The notes: generated by a model not told the origin, from the sequence alone. Positions 1-8,123 are shown, counted from the stretch's first letter. The stretch: DNA of 64,000 bases from Mycolicibacterium aurum (GCF_900637195.1 NZ_LR134356.1:4216001-4280000); one strand, 5' to 3'. Numbers and translations: made by a program.

Positions 1-139
1 CTCTCGTTCGCACGCCCTATCCGGCGGACCTGCGGTGTGCGGCCTGATGTTCTCCTGCCAAGAAAACTAGCTTCTCCGTCTGTGAGAATCAACGTCATCA
101 ACACACATCAAGGCTGGCAGCAGCGGCGATGATGTCCGA

Positions 140-155
140 TCGGCAAGCTTGCCGA
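140..155. promoter_or_regulatory. 16-bp perfect palindrome upstream of first operon
   Basis: TCGGCAAGCTTGCCGA reads identically on both strands with no spacer. It lies about 115 bp before the first gene, in a 255-bp stretch where I see no convincing coding sequence. It could be a regulator site or a hairpin ending a gene off the left edge. A half-site of the window's recurring operator (GAGAAT) also occurs at 84-89. No function is assigned. Confidence 0.35.
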
Positions 156-217
156 CCAGCGGTTCCAGCCTGTTCCGTTGACGACGGCGGGCAAAGGTGG
201 AAATCTATTGGTCAAAT

Positions 218-236
218 ATGAGAACCTGATTCTCAT
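218..236. promoter_or_regulatory. Operator-like palindrome, site 1
   Basis: ATGAGAACCTGATTCTCAT has perfect 7-bp inverted arms around a 5-bp spacer. It sits 19 bp before the preferred GTG start of the AhpD-like gene at 256, so it is placed to control the AhpD-Rieske-amidohydrolase-ACAD operon. It shares GAGAA-N5-TTCTC and its spacing with four other sites in this window. The binding protein is unknown; a TetR-type dimer is the simplest guess. Confidence 0.6.
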
Positions 237-255
237 GAGCGAGAGGAGCCGGACA

Positions 256-798
256 GTGCGAGTCGCGCCACTGCCCGCAGACCAGTGGGACGACGCTGTC
301 GACAACGCCTTGTCGGGGCTCATGCCGGCCGAGCGTCGCAACCCGCAAGCCGCAGGCAATCTGGTGGCGACGCTCGTCCGGCACCCGAAACTCACGCGCG
401 CGTTCCTGCGCTTCAACTTCCACCTCCTCTTCGGCTCGACGCTGACCGACCGGCTCCGCGAGCTCGCCGTGCTGCGCGTCGCCCTGCTGGCCAAGTGCGA
501 ATACGAGTGGGAGCACCACGTCGGCATGGGTCGTGACGCCGGGCTGTCCGACGACGACATCGGCGGCATCGAACGTGGTGAGGCAACGGACGAACTCGAC
601 CGCGCCGTCCTGTCGGCCGTCGACGAGCTGCATCGCGATGACGTTGTGTCCGATGCGACGTGGACGGCGCTCTCCGCCCACCTCAAAGAGCAACAGCTGA
701 TGGACCTGATCTTCACCATCGGCTGCTACAGCGCATTGGCCATGGCCATCAACAGCTTTGGCGTAGAACCCGACTCCAACCTGGACCCAGAGAGGTAG
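256..798 (+). CDS. Carboxymuconolactone decarboxylase (AhpD-like) family protein
   Basis: A 180-aa protein of the CMD/AhpD superfamily. The middle of the protein carries the family's helical segment, with the variant LAKCEYEWEHHV where active AhpD proteins have CxxC and a downstream His; only one Cys is present. The start chosen is GTG at 256, preceded by GAGAGGAG at 241-248. An ATG at 235 is in frame but overlaps the palindrome and has no Shine-Dalgarno. The gene ends 4 bp before the Rieske gene, so the two are probably co-transcribed. Family members are peroxidase-like reductases or ring-cleavage decarboxylases; which one applies here is not determinable. Confidence 0.8.
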   Translation: MRVAPLPADQWDDAVDNALSGLMPAERRNPQAAGNLVATLVRHPKLTRAFLRFNFHLLFGSTLTDRLRELAVLRVALLAKCEYEWEHHVGMGRDAGLSDDDIGGIERGEATDELDRAVLSAVDELHRDDVVSDATWTALSAHLKEQQLMDLIFTIGCYSALAMAINSFGVEPDSNLDPER

Positions 799-802
799 AC
801 AC

Positions 803-2143
803 GTGGCATTTTTCGCAAAGCCGGAGGTCGGCAGCTGGACCGAGAACTGGCCAGAACTCGGCACCGCCCCGGTCAACTACGAAGACTCGATCGACCCGGA
901 GCACTTCAAGCTTGAGCAGCAGGCGATCTTCCGCAAGACCTGGCTCAAGGTCGGCCGCGTAGAGCAGCTGCCGAAGAAGGGCAGCTACTTCACCCGCGAA
1001 ATGCCGTCGGCAGGACCGGGCACGTCGGTGATCATCGTCAAGGACACCGATAACGAGGTCAGGGCGTTCTACAACCTCTGCCGGCACCGCGGCAACAAAC
1101 TGGTCTGGAACGACTACCCCGGCGAAGAGGTCTCGGGCAGCTGCCGCCAGTTCGTGTGCAAGTACCACGCATGGCGCTACAGCCTCAAGGGCGACCTGAC
1201 CTTCGTGCAGCAGGAAGGCGAATTCTTCGACCTCGAAAAGTCGCAGTACGGACTGGTTCCGGTGCGCTGCGAGGTCTGGGAAGGCTTCATCTTCATCAAC
1301 TTCGACAACGAGGCCGCGCCACTGCGGGAGTACCTGGGCGACTTCGCAAAAGGCCTGGAAGGCTACCCCTTCCACGAGATGACCGAGCACTACAGCTACC
1401 GCGCAGAGATCAACGCGAACTGGAAGCTGTTCATCGACGCGTTCACCGAGTTCTACCACGCGCCGATCCTGCACATGAAGCAGGCCGAGAAGGAGGAGGC
1501 CGAGAAGCTCGCCAAGTTCGGCTTCGAGGCCCTGGCCTATGACATCAAGGGTGACCACTCGATGGTGTCGTCCTGGGGCGGGATGTCGCCGCCGAAGGAC
1601 CTCAACATGGTCAAGCCGATCGAGCGGATCCTGCACAGTGGTCTCTTCGGACCGTGGGACCGGCCTGACATCAAGGGCATTCTTCCGGAGGAGTTGCCAC
1701 CCGCCATCAACCCGGGCCGCCATAAGTCCTGGGGCACAGACTCCTTCGAGTTCTTCCCCAACTTCACACTGCTGTTCTGGGCGCCGGGCTGGTACCTCAC
1801 CTACAACTACTGGCCGACCGCGGTGGACAAGCACATCTTCGAGGCCGACCTCTATTTCGTTCCCCCGAAGAACCTCCGCGAGCGGCTCTCCCAGGAACTC
1901 GCCGCGGTGACGTTCAAGGAGTACGCGTTCCAGGACGCGAACACCCTGGAGGCCACCCAGACGCAGATCGGCACCCGGGTCGTCACCGACTTCCCGCTGT
2001 GCGATCAGGAAATCCTGCTGCGCCATCTGCACATGACTGCCCATCAGTACGTCGATCGGTACAAGGCACAGATGAGCAACGGCTCGTCCAACGGAAAGCA
2101 CGCCGCAGGCGTCGACACGCAGAAGGATGCAGTGAATGTCTAA
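803..2143 (+). CDS. Rieske non-heme iron oxygenase, alpha subunit
   Basis: A 446-aa aromatic-ring-hydroxylating-type oxygenase. The Rieske [2Fe-2S] ligands are visible as C93-x-H95 and C119-x2-H122. The mononuclear iron site is visible as E216-F-Y-H219 with H224 and a preceding Asp (D213). Family enzymes insert oxygen into aromatic or alicyclic substrates using electrons from a ferredoxin and reductase. No reductase or small beta subunit is adjacent, so this looks like a single-component terminal oxygenase fed in trans; the stand-alone ferredoxin at 46963 is one candidate. GTG start with AGAGAGG just upstream. It overlaps the next gene by 8 nt. Substrate unknown. Confidence 0.92.
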   Translation: MAFFAKPEVGSWTENWPELGTAPVNYEDSIDPEHFKLEQQAIFRKTWLKVGRVEQLPKKGSYFTREMPSAGPGTSVIIVKDTDNEVRAFYNLCRHRGNKLVWNDYPGEEVSGSCRQFVCKYHAWRYSLKGDLTFVQQEGEFFDLEKSQYGLVPVRCEVWEGFIFINFDNEAAPLREYLGDFAKGLEGYPFHEMTEHYSYRAEINANWKLFIDAFTEFYHAPILHMKQAEKEEAEKLAKFGFEALAYDIKGDHSMVSSWGGMSPPKDLNMVKPIERILHSGLFGPWDRPDIKGILPEELPPAINPGRHKSWGTDSFEFFPNFTLLFWAPGWYLTYNYWPTAVDKHIFEADLYFVPPKNLRERLSQELAAVTFKEYAFQDANTLEATQTQIGTRVVTDFPLCDQEILLRHLHMTAHQYVDRYKAQMSNGSSNGKHAAGVDTQKDAVNV

Positions 2144-2465
2144 GCTCCCCGAGGAATTCGCCGACCTGGAGCGGTTCGCCGACTGGTGCCTGCCGACCGA
2201 GGAGGAGCGCTACGCCAAACGCCTGGCCTCGTCCATGGACGAGATGCAGGCGCTCTACGACGCAGGCATGGCTCGACTCGAAGACATCATGGTCTATGTC
2301 GACGCGCGCTTCCCTCTCAAGGGAATGCCCGACGATGCCAAAGCTCTGGTACATCTGGGACAGTCGATCGTCATGGTCAGCTTCCCCATCGAGGTGTGGA
2401 AGCAACCGCGGGTGCTCGACAGCGGCGCGGCCTACATTCAACTCATCAAGGAGCCGGTGGTCTAG
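2136..2465 (+). CDS. Small protein of unknown function paired with Rieske oxygenase
   Basis: A 109-aa soluble protein, acidic in its first half, with no signal peptide, membrane segment or Cys-based metal motif. It starts inside the end of the Rieske gene (8-nt overlap), and its stop codon overlaps the next start by a few bases, so translational coupling is likely. I do not recognise the family. Its position could mean an accessory or specificity subunit of the oxygenase, but nothing in the residues proves this. Confidence 0.75.
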   Translation: MSKLPEEFADLERFADWCLPTEEERYAKRLASSMDEMQALYDAGMARLEDIMVYVDARFPLKGMPDDAKALVHLGQSIVMVSFPIEVWKQPRVLDSGAAYIQLIKEPVV

Positions 2466-2467
2466 GA

Positions 2468-3694
2468 GTGTTGTCAGCCCTCAAAGCAGCGGGTTACGTC
2501 GACGTCGACGCCGGGGAGATCATCCGCCCGGGCATCGTCATCGTCGAGGACGGCCGGATCGTCAGCGTCGGCGGCGAGATTCCTGACGGCGCCGAGGTCA
2601 TCGATCTGGGCGACTCGATCCTGCTGCCCGGACTGATGGACATGGAGGTCAACCTCCTGATGGGCGGGCGGGGTGAGAACCCGGGCCTGTCACAGGTTCA
2701 GGACGATCCGGCGACCAGGGTGTTGCGGTCGGTGGGCAACGCGCGCCGCACGTTGCGCGCCGGGTTCACCACGGTGCGCAACCTCGGGTTGTTCGTCAAG
2801 ACGGGCGGCTACCTGCTGGATGTCGCACTGAGCAAGGCGATCGACGCCGGCTGGGTCGACGGTCCGAGGGTGATCCCGGCCGGACATGCGATCACGCCGA
2901 CGGGCGGGCACCTCGACCCGACGATGTTCGCCGCGTTCATGCCCGGAGCCCTCGAGCTCACCGTCGAGGAGGGTATCGCCAACGGCGTCGACGAGGTCCG
3001 CAAGGCGGTGCGCTACCAGATCAAGCACGGCGCCCAGCTGATCAAGGTCTGCGTATCGGGTGGCGTCATGTCCCTCACCGGAGAGGCTGGCGCGCAACAC
3101 TATTCGGACGAAGAACTGCGGGCGATCGTCGACGAGGCGCATCGGCGTGGGCTTCGGGTGGCGGCGCACACCCACGGCGCCGAGGCGGTCAAGCACGCCG
3201 TCGCGTGCGGGATCGACTGCATCGAGCACGGCTTCCTGATGGATGACGAAGCCATCCAGATGCTGGTCAGCCATGACCGCTTCCTGGTCACCACACGCCG
3301 GCTGGCCGAGGCAATGGATGTATCCAAGGCGCCGAAAGTCCTGCAGGACAAGGCGGCCGAGATGTTCCCGAAGGCCAAGACGTCGATCAAGGCGGCCTAT
3401 GAGGCCGGGGTGAAGATCGCCGTCGGCACCGACGCGCCCGCCATCCCGCATGGCAAGAACGCCGACGAACTCGTCACCCTCGTCGACTGGGGCATGCCGC
3501 CTGCCGCAGTACTTCGCGCCGCGACGGTGGTCGCTGCCGAGCTGATCAGGTGGCCCGACCTCGGCCGCATCGCCGAGGGCTACCTGGCGGACATCATCGC
3601 GGTGCCCGGCGATCCACTTGCCGACATTACCGTTACACGGCAGGTTAACTTTGTAATGAAAGACGGTAAGGTCTTCAAGAATGACACCATCTGA
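2468..3694 (+). CDS. Amidohydrolase-superfamily protein with altered metal site
   Basis: About 408 aa, with the N-terminal beta-sandwich and TIM-barrel layout of imidazolonepropionase/prolidase-like amidohydrolases. A candidate carboxylated Lys (QLIKVCVSGG), an HTH, an IEHG and a GTDAP motif are in the expected order. The usual first metal motif D-x-H-x-H after 'LPGL' reads D58-M-E60-V-N62, so both His are replaced by Glu and Asn. The enzyme may bind one metal, or act on an unusual C-N or C-O bond. GTG at 2468 overlaps the preceding stop. The 3' end overlaps the next gene by 14 nt. Confidence 0.85.
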   Translation: MLSALKAAGYVDVDAGEIIRPGIVIVEDGRIVSVGGEIPDGAEVIDLGDSILLPGLMDMEVNLLMGGRGENPGLSQVQDDPATRVLRSVGNARRTLRAGFTTVRNLGLFVKTGGYLLDVALSKAIDAGWVDGPRVIPAGHAITPTGGHLDPTMFAAFMPGALELTVEEGIANGVDEVRKAVRYQIKHGAQLIKVCVSGGVMSLTGEAGAQHYSDEELRAIVDEAHRRGLRVAAHTHGAEAVKHAVACGIDCIEHGFLMDDEAIQMLVSHDRFLVTTRRLAEAMDVSKAPKVLQDKAAEMFPKAKTSIKAAYEAGVKIAVGTDAPAIPHGKNADELVTLVDWGMPPAAVLRAATVVAAELIRWPDLGRIAEGYLADIIAVPGDPLADITVTRQVNFVMKDGKVFKNDTI

Positions 3695-4136
3695 TGATCG
3701 GCCTTCGGCCTCGGCCAGGACCGACGACCTGGTCGAGATCCAGCAGCTGCTCGCCAAGTACGCCGTGACCATCACCCAGGGTGACGTCGACGGGCTCGTG
3801 GAGGTCTTCACCCCCGACGGCACCTACAGCGCATTCGGCGACACCTACACGTTGAACCGTTTCCCGGTTCTCGTCGATGCCGCACCCAAGGGTCTGTTCA
3901 TGACCGGCACCGCGCTGGTCGATCTCGTCGACGGCGCCGATACGGCAACCGGCACACAGCCGCTGTGTTTCATCGAGCACTCTCAGCACGACATGCGGAT
4001 CGGGTACTACAAGGACACTTACCTGCGCACCGACGACGGCTGGCGGCTGAAAACCCGCGCGATGACCTTCATCCGGCGCAACGGTGACCATGACTCCGGA
4101 CGCCCGCACGCGATCGGCAGGCCCGAAGCAGGATGA
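3681..4136 (+). CDS. SnoaL-like/NTF2-fold protein
   Basis: A 151-aa protein with the SnoaL-like alpha+beta barrel pattern: an N-terminal helix (EIQQLLAKYAVTITQGDVDG), then strands ending in DGWRLKTRAM. This fold includes dehydratases, isomerases and ring-hydroxylating dioxygenase beta subunits. The distance from the Rieske gene and the lack of beta-subunit hallmarks argue for a stand-alone isomerase, hydratase or binding role. It is coupled to both neighbours: 14-nt overlap upstream, ATGA overlap downstream. Confidence 0.8.
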   Translation: MTPSDDRPSASARTDDLVEIQQLLAKYAVTITQGDVDGLVEVFTPDGTYSAFGDTYTLNRFPVLVDAAPKGLFMTGTALVDLVDGADTATGTQPLCFIEHSQHDMRIGYYKDTYLRTDDGWRLKTRAMTFIRRNGDHDSGRPHAIGRPEAG

Positions 4137-5254
4137 CCGACCTCTTCGACCCCGCCGCATTCCGCGCTGCGCTCACAACCTGGCTCGACGACAACGACCT
4201 GACCCCGCCGGACGATCATTCTCTGCAGGGGCACATGCAGCAGTTCGCCCGCGTGCAGCGCGCGCTCTACGACGCCGGCTGGAGCCGCTACGGCTGGCCC
4301 GAGAAAGCCGGCGGCCTCGGCGGCCCGGCGATCCTACGCGCGATCGTCGGCGAGGAGGTGGTGGGCCGACGGCTCGCCGAGCCCGGCCCGTACTCGATGC
4401 TCGAAGTGCTGGCGCCCACCATGATCGACTACGCGCCCGCCGAGCTGGCCGCCGAGATGGTGCCGAAGCTGCTCAGCGGCGAAGAACAGTGGTGCCAGGG
4501 GTTTTCCGAGCCCGGGTCGGGCAGTGACCTGGCCTCGATCACCACCCGCGCCACACAGACGGGTGACACCTGGGTCATCAACGGCCAGAAGGTGTGGACC
4601 AGCTTCGCCCAGTACTCGCACCGGTGCATCCTGCTGACCCGTACCGGCGGTCCGGACACACCCAATCACGAGGCGATCACCGCGTTCTTCGTCGACCTCG
4701 ACACCCCGGGTGTCACGGTGCGCCCGCTGCGCACGATGCACGGCGTGGACGAGTTCTGCGAGGTGTACTTCGACGACGTCCAGGTGGGCGGGGACCGGAT
4801 GCTCGGCAAGCCCGGCGACGGCTGGCGCCTGGCGATGGACCTACTCCCCTACGAGCGCTCCACGTGCTTCTGGCAGCGCATCGCGTACCTGTACTCGCGG
4901 CTGGACACGCTCGTCAAGGACGCCAAGAGCATCGGCCAGGCCGCCGATTCGGACATCGGTGACGTCTATCTGGCGCTGCACACGTTGCGCTGCCGGTCGC
5001 GTGCCACGCAGCACCGGCTGGCCGACGGCGAGAAACTTGGCGCGGACACGTCGATCGACAAGGTCCTGCTCGCCGGCGCGGAACAACGCCTGTACGACGC
5101 CGTGCGCGATCTGCTTCCGGGCGCCATCGAGCTCGACGACACCGAATGGCGCACCGAGTATCTGTATTCGCGCGCGGCCACCATCTACGGAGGAACCGCC
5201 GAAGTGCAGCGCAACATCATCGCCCGCCGTCTGCTGGACCTCGGGAAGGAGTGA
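4133..5254 (+). CDS. Acyl-CoA dehydrogenase, large subunit of a heteromeric pair
   Basis: A 373-aa FAD-dependent ACAD. The flavin and substrate motif CQGFSEPGSGSDLAS and the C-terminal IYGGTAEVQRNI are present. The C-terminal position that holds the base in medium-chain enzymes is Gly, while Glu precedes Arg in YERS. This is the isovaleryl/long-chain type arrangement, so Glu of YERS is the likely base. It starts in an ATGA overlap and is followed 2 bp later by a short ACAD. Mycobacterial steroid and bile-acid degradation uses such alpha2beta2 pairs; here it probably forms the alpha,beta double bond of an operon-specific acyl-CoA. Confidence 0.9.
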   Translation: MTDLFDPAAFRAALTTWLDDNDLTPPDDHSLQGHMQQFARVQRALYDAGWSRYGWPEKAGGLGGPAILRAIVGEEVVGRRLAEPGPYSMLEVLAPTMIDYAPAELAAEMVPKLLSGEEQWCQGFSEPGSGSDLASITTRATQTGDTWVINGQKVWTSFAQYSHRCILLTRTGGPDTPNHEAITAFFVDLDTPGVTVRPLRTMHGVDEFCEVYFDDVQVGGDRMLGKPGDGWRLAMDLLPYERSTCFWQRIAYLYSRLDTLVKDAKSIGQAADSDIGDVYLALHTLRCRSRATQHRLADGEKLGADTSIDKVLLAGAEQRLYDAVRDLLPGAIELDDTEWRTEYLYSRAATIYGGTAEVQRNIIARRLLDLGKE

Positions 5255-5256
5255 CT

Positions 5257-6060
5257 GTGGCCGCCCACATGGACGACGAATCACTCGTGATGCTCGAAGC
5301 CTCGCTACGCAAGACCATGCTGTCGACATCCGGCGCGGAGCTGGACGCGGCGCTGGCCGAACTCGGCTGGGCTGACATGCTGTCCGACGCTCCGGAGGTG
5401 TCGATACCGCTGGTTTTCCGACTCTTGGGCGAAACCGGTTCGCACGCCTCGATTCTCAATGACATCGTGGTCATCCAGACTGTCGGCAGAGAGCTTGGGC
5501 AGATACCAGAACTGCCCTATGCCGGCAACGGCTGGGTGGTGTGGGATTACTCGAACGACGAGAATTCGACACTCGGCGGGCTGCCGCTGCGCCGCGTCGA
5601 CGAGGGCGATCCGGTGCGGCTCGTCGATGCCCGCCGCGCCGTGGCCTGGTGGCTGATCGGGGCATCGCGGGCAATGCTGGCGCTGGCCCGCCGGCACGCG
5701 CTGGACCGGGTGCAGTTCGGTCGGCCCATCGCGGGCTTCCAGGCGGTACGGCACCGGCTGGCCGAAGCACTGGTGGCCATCGAGGGCGCCGAGGCCACCC
5801 TGGAGTTGCCGGGCGAGGACAACCCAGATCTGACAGCGCTGCTGGCCAAGGCAGCTGCAGGAAAGGCGGCACTGACGACGGCCAAGCACTGCCAGCAGGT
5901 GCTCGGCGGAATCGGCTTCACCGCCGAGCACGAGTTACAGCACCATGTGAAGCGGGTCCTCGTACTGGACGGGTTGCTCGGCAGCTCAAGGGAACTCACC
6001 CGCAGAGCCGGAGCAGGTCTGCGAGCTCGCGGCTCGACCCCGAGGCTCGCCCACCTGTAA
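5257..6060 (+). CDS. Acyl-CoA dehydrogenase-like small subunit
   Basis: A 267-aa ACAD-fold protein, shorter than the usual 380 aa. It keeps the helical C-terminal segment (RVQFGRPIAGFQAVRH, then QVLGGIGFTAEHE) but not the large-subunit CxxFSEPGAGSD signature. This fits the partner subunit of heteromeric ACADs. GTG at 5257 is preceded by GGAAGGAG; an ATG 12 nt downstream is an alternative. It is the last gene of the 256-6060 operon and is followed by a GC-rich inverted repeat. Confidence 0.88.
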   Translation: MAAHMDDESLVMLEASLRKTMLSTSGAELDAALAELGWADMLSDAPEVSIPLVFRLLGETGSHASILNDIVVIQTVGRELGQIPELPYAGNGWVVWDYSNDENSTLGGLPLRRVDEGDPVRLVDARRAVAWWLIGASRAMLALARRHALDRVQFGRPIAGFQAVRHRLAEALVAIEGAEATLELPGEDNPDLTALLAKAAAGKAALTTAKHCQQVLGGIGFTAEHELQHHVKRVLVLDGLLGSSRELTRRAGAGLRARGSTPRLAHL

Positions 6061-6073
6061 GTCCACGTAGCCC

Positions 6074-6203
6074 GGCGAGCGCGCGTGTCTGCCCGGCGAC
6101 ATGCCGGTGAAGCGCGTGCACATGCGCTACGTCGCCGACGGTGAGCGCACGCAAACTGCCAGGGCGGCTCGGCGTGTCGAGGTACAGACACGCGCGCTCG
6201 CGG
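6074..6203. repeat. GC-rich dispersed repeat, inverted pair, in convergent gap
   Basis: The gap between convergent genes ending at 6060 and 6218 holds a perfect 17-bp inverted repeat: GCGAGCGCGCGTGTCTG at 6075-6091 and its complement at 6185-6201. The right copy extends as CCGCGAGCGCGCGTGT (minus strand, from 6203) into a CGACACGCCG block ending at 6170. It belongs to the same family as the copies at 42562-42762. A bidirectional terminator or REP-like role is an inference from position. Confidence 0.7.
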
Positions 6204-6217
6204 GGCAAGGCGACCAG

Positions 6218-7000
6218 CTACTTGATGTTGGCCTTCATCTGTTCGAGGTTCACCAGCACCGGCCACCCACCGACGCTGAGCGCGTTGCCGTGGCCGGTCT
6301 GGTGCACGTCGAAGACCGACTGAATGGCGGCGTAGAAGCCCTGCACGTCGAGCGTCTGGTTGACCGCCCGCTTGGCCTGGCGCAGCGCGAACGGCGGCAT
6401 CGTGGCGATGTGTTCGGCCAGCGCCCTGGTCTCGGCGTCGAGTTGGTCGCGGGGAACCACACGGTTCACCATTCCGGTGCCTGCGGCCTCCTCGGCCGTC
6501 ATCGCCCTACCGGTGAACAGGATCTCTTTCGCCTTGCGCGGCCCCATTTCCCAGGTGTGGCCGTGGTATTCGACGCCGCCGATGCCCATCAGCACCACGG
6601 GATCGGAGAACTGCGCGTCGTCGGCGGCGATGATCAGGTCACAGGGCCAGCACAGCAGCAACCCTCCGGAGATGCATCGGCCCTGGACCGCCGCGATGGA
6701 CGGTTTCGGGATGTTGCGCCAGCGCAGCGTGTATTCCAGATAGCGCTTGGCTTCGTGCTGGATGATGAATTCGAGCGTGATCTTGTCCGGAACCGGGCCG
6801 CCGCCTCTGAGATCGTGACCGGCCGAGAAGTGTTTTCCGTTGGCTCGCAGCACGATCACCGCTACGTCGGCGTCCTCGGCGGCCCTGGTCCACGCTGCGT
6901 CGAGTTCGTCGAGCAGCTCCGGGTTCTGGGCGTTGGCCGCCTCGGGCCGGTTGAGGGTGATCGTCGCGATCTTGTCGGTCACGTCATAGTCGATGTACAC
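6218..7000 (-). CDS. Enoyl-CoA hydratase/isomerase family protein
   Basis: A crotonase-fold protein of at least 260 aa. The N-terminal IATITLNRPEAANAQ, oxyanion segment HFSAGHDLRG and QGRCISGG are clear. It probably hydrates enoyl-CoA made by the ACADs of the facing operon. GTG at 7000 is the first standard start, but the frame continues upstream as PTPSREDIAF, resembling the N-terminus of the ECH at 19568. A CTG at 7039 or 7036 may be the true start. It is transcribed divergently from the TetR gene across the palindrome at 7076-7094. Confidence 0.9.
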   Translation of the reverse strand: MYIDYDVTDKIATITLNRPEAANAQNPELLDELDAAWTRAAEDADVAVIVLRANGKHFSAGHDLRGGGPVPDKITLEFIIQHEAKRYLEYTLRWRNIPKPSIAAVQGRCISGGLLLCWPCDLIIAADDAQFSDPVVLMGIGGVEYHGHTWEMGPRKAKEILFTGRAMTAEEAAGTGMVNRVVPRDQLDAETRALAEHIATMPPFALRQAKRAVNQTLDVQGFYAAIQSVFDVHQTGHGNALSVGGWPVLVNLEQMKANIK

Positions 7001-7075
7001 GAAAGCGATGTCCTCACGGCTCGGGGTCGGCCACAGCAGATCGACGCAATATCTGGGCCTTCTGTTATCACCAGA

Positions 7076-7094
7076 ATGAGAATACTATTCTCGT
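7076..7094. promoter_or_regulatory. Operator-like palindrome, site 2
   Basis: ATGAGAATACTATTCTCGT has 7-bp arms (one mismatch) around TACTA. It lies between the divergent ECH and TetR genes. Each strand also carries TATTCT, a good mycobacterial -10 (TANNNT), facing outward: plus 7086-7091, minus 7084-7079. The site could therefore be both a bidirectional promoter core and an autoregulatory operator for the adjacent TetR. Confidence 0.6.
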
Positions 7095-7148
7095 GATGAG
7101 GAAGTTACAATCTCTGACACGTGCACCGAGAGGGGGTCGAGGGCCGCT

Positions 7149-7868
7149 ATGCCAAGGCGTTCTCCGGTACAGTCAGTTCATGTTCTCCCCAATCGGGCGG
7201 CGGTAGAGACGCCGGTGACGAGCCCCAGCGAGGAACCTGCCTGGAAGCAGCGCGCAGTCGAGAGGTCGATCAAGACCGCCAAACTCCGGGCCGCTCAGCG
7301 CGTCCAGCGCTTCCTCGATGCCGCGCAAGCCATCATCATCGAAAAGGGCAGCACCGACTTCACCGTGCAAGAGGTCGTGGACCGTTCACGCCAGTCACTG
7401 CGGAGCTTCTACCTGCAGTTTGACGGCAAGCACGAACTGCTGCTGGCGCTGTTCGAGGACGCGCTGAGCCGTTCGGCAGAGCAGATCCGCGCGGCCACGT
7501 CCGGGCAGGAAGAGCCGCTGGAGCGCCTCAAGGTCGCCGTTCAACTGCTGTTCGAATCGTCGCGCCCCGACCCGGCGGCCAAGCGGCCCCTGTTCACCGA
7601 TTTCGCACCGCGCCTTCTGGTGTCGCATCCCTCCGAGGTCAAGGTCGCGCACGCTCCCTTGCTGGCCCTGCTGGCCGAGTTGATGGAAGAGGCCAGCGCC
7701 GCCGGACAGCTCCGGCCGGGCATCAATCCGAAGCGGATGGCGGCGATGACGATGCAGACCGTCATGTTCGTGGCCCAGTCCAGCGGAGACGCCGGCGACG
7801 GCGTCCCGAACCCGATCACGGCCGACGAGGTCTGGGACTTCTGCGCCCACGGCATCGCCGCGGTTTGA
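7149..7868 (+). CDS. TetR/AcrR family transcriptional regulator
   Basis: A 239-aa regulator. After about 50 variable residues comes the TetR helix-turn-helix (FLDAAQAIIIEKGSTDFTVQ, then VVDRSRQSLRSFYLQFDGK), followed by a ligand-binding helical domain. ATG at 7149 is used; GTG at 7215 would remove the variable N-terminus. Its promoter region carries site 2 of the recurring palindrome, so it is the leading candidate for the protein that binds all copies, though this is inferred only from proximity. A hairpin follows at 7938-7960. Confidence 0.88.
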   Translation: MPRRSPVQSVHVLPNRAAVETPVTSPSEEPAWKQRAVERSIKTAKLRAAQRVQRFLDAAQAIIIEKGSTDFTVQEVVDRSRQSLRSFYLQFDGKHELLLALFEDALSRSAEQIRAATSGQEEPLERLKVAVQLLFESSRPDPAAKRPLFTDFAPRLLVSHPSEVKVAHAPLLALLAELMEEASAAGQLRPGINPKRMAAMTMQTVMFVAQSSGDAGDGVPNPITADEVWDFCAHGIAAV

Positions 7869-7937
7869 CTCGGAGAACTACCCTCTCTTTTCCAGGAACA
7901 ATATTCGCGCGCGTGACACTTCGCGCGCGGTTTGTCA

Positions 7938-7960
7938 TGCTCAACCCTTGACGTTGAGCA
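7938..7960 (+). terminator. Putative Rho-independent-like terminator
   Basis: TGCTCAAC and its complement GTTGAGCA form an 8-bp stem with a 7-nt loop, followed by CCTTTT. It lies 70 bp after the TetR stop. A GC-rich direct repeat, TTCGCGCGCG at 7904-7913 and 7920-7929, precedes it. The T-tract is short, as is common in mycobacteria. Confidence 0.5.
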
Positions 7961-7997
7961 CCTTTTGAGAGGACAGTTCTTCTCAGAAGAGAGCATT

Positions 7998-8014
7998 ACT
8001 CGCTCTAAGCGAGT
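7998..8014. promoter_or_regulatory. Palindrome upstream of P450 operon
   Basis: ACTCGCT-CTA-AGCGAGT has perfect 7-bp arms and a 3-bp spacer. It lies 110 bp before the P450 start and differs from the GAGAATN3ATTCTC family, so a different regulator is likely. The 255-bp gap 7869-8123 holds no gene that I can support. Confidence 0.45.
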
Positions 8015-8051
8015 CGATGATTGACACTCGCGGGCCGTCGATGCCAAAGTT

Positions 8052-8095
8052 GTGAGACAAAATGCAGCCCGCTGTCTTACGAAGCACTGTCTTAC
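8052..8095. promoter_or_regulatory. Three related half-sites near P450 promoter
   Basis: TGTCTTAC occurs at 8073-8080 and 8088-8095 (15-bp period), and the inverted relative GTGAGACA lies at 8052-8059. The cluster ends 28 bp before the P450 start. Spacing by about 1.5 helical turns suggests cooperative binding of an activator or repressor; this is inference from pattern only. Confidence 0.35.
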
Positions 8096-8123
8096 ATATC
8101 ACTGATCCAGCGAGAGGGACGCC

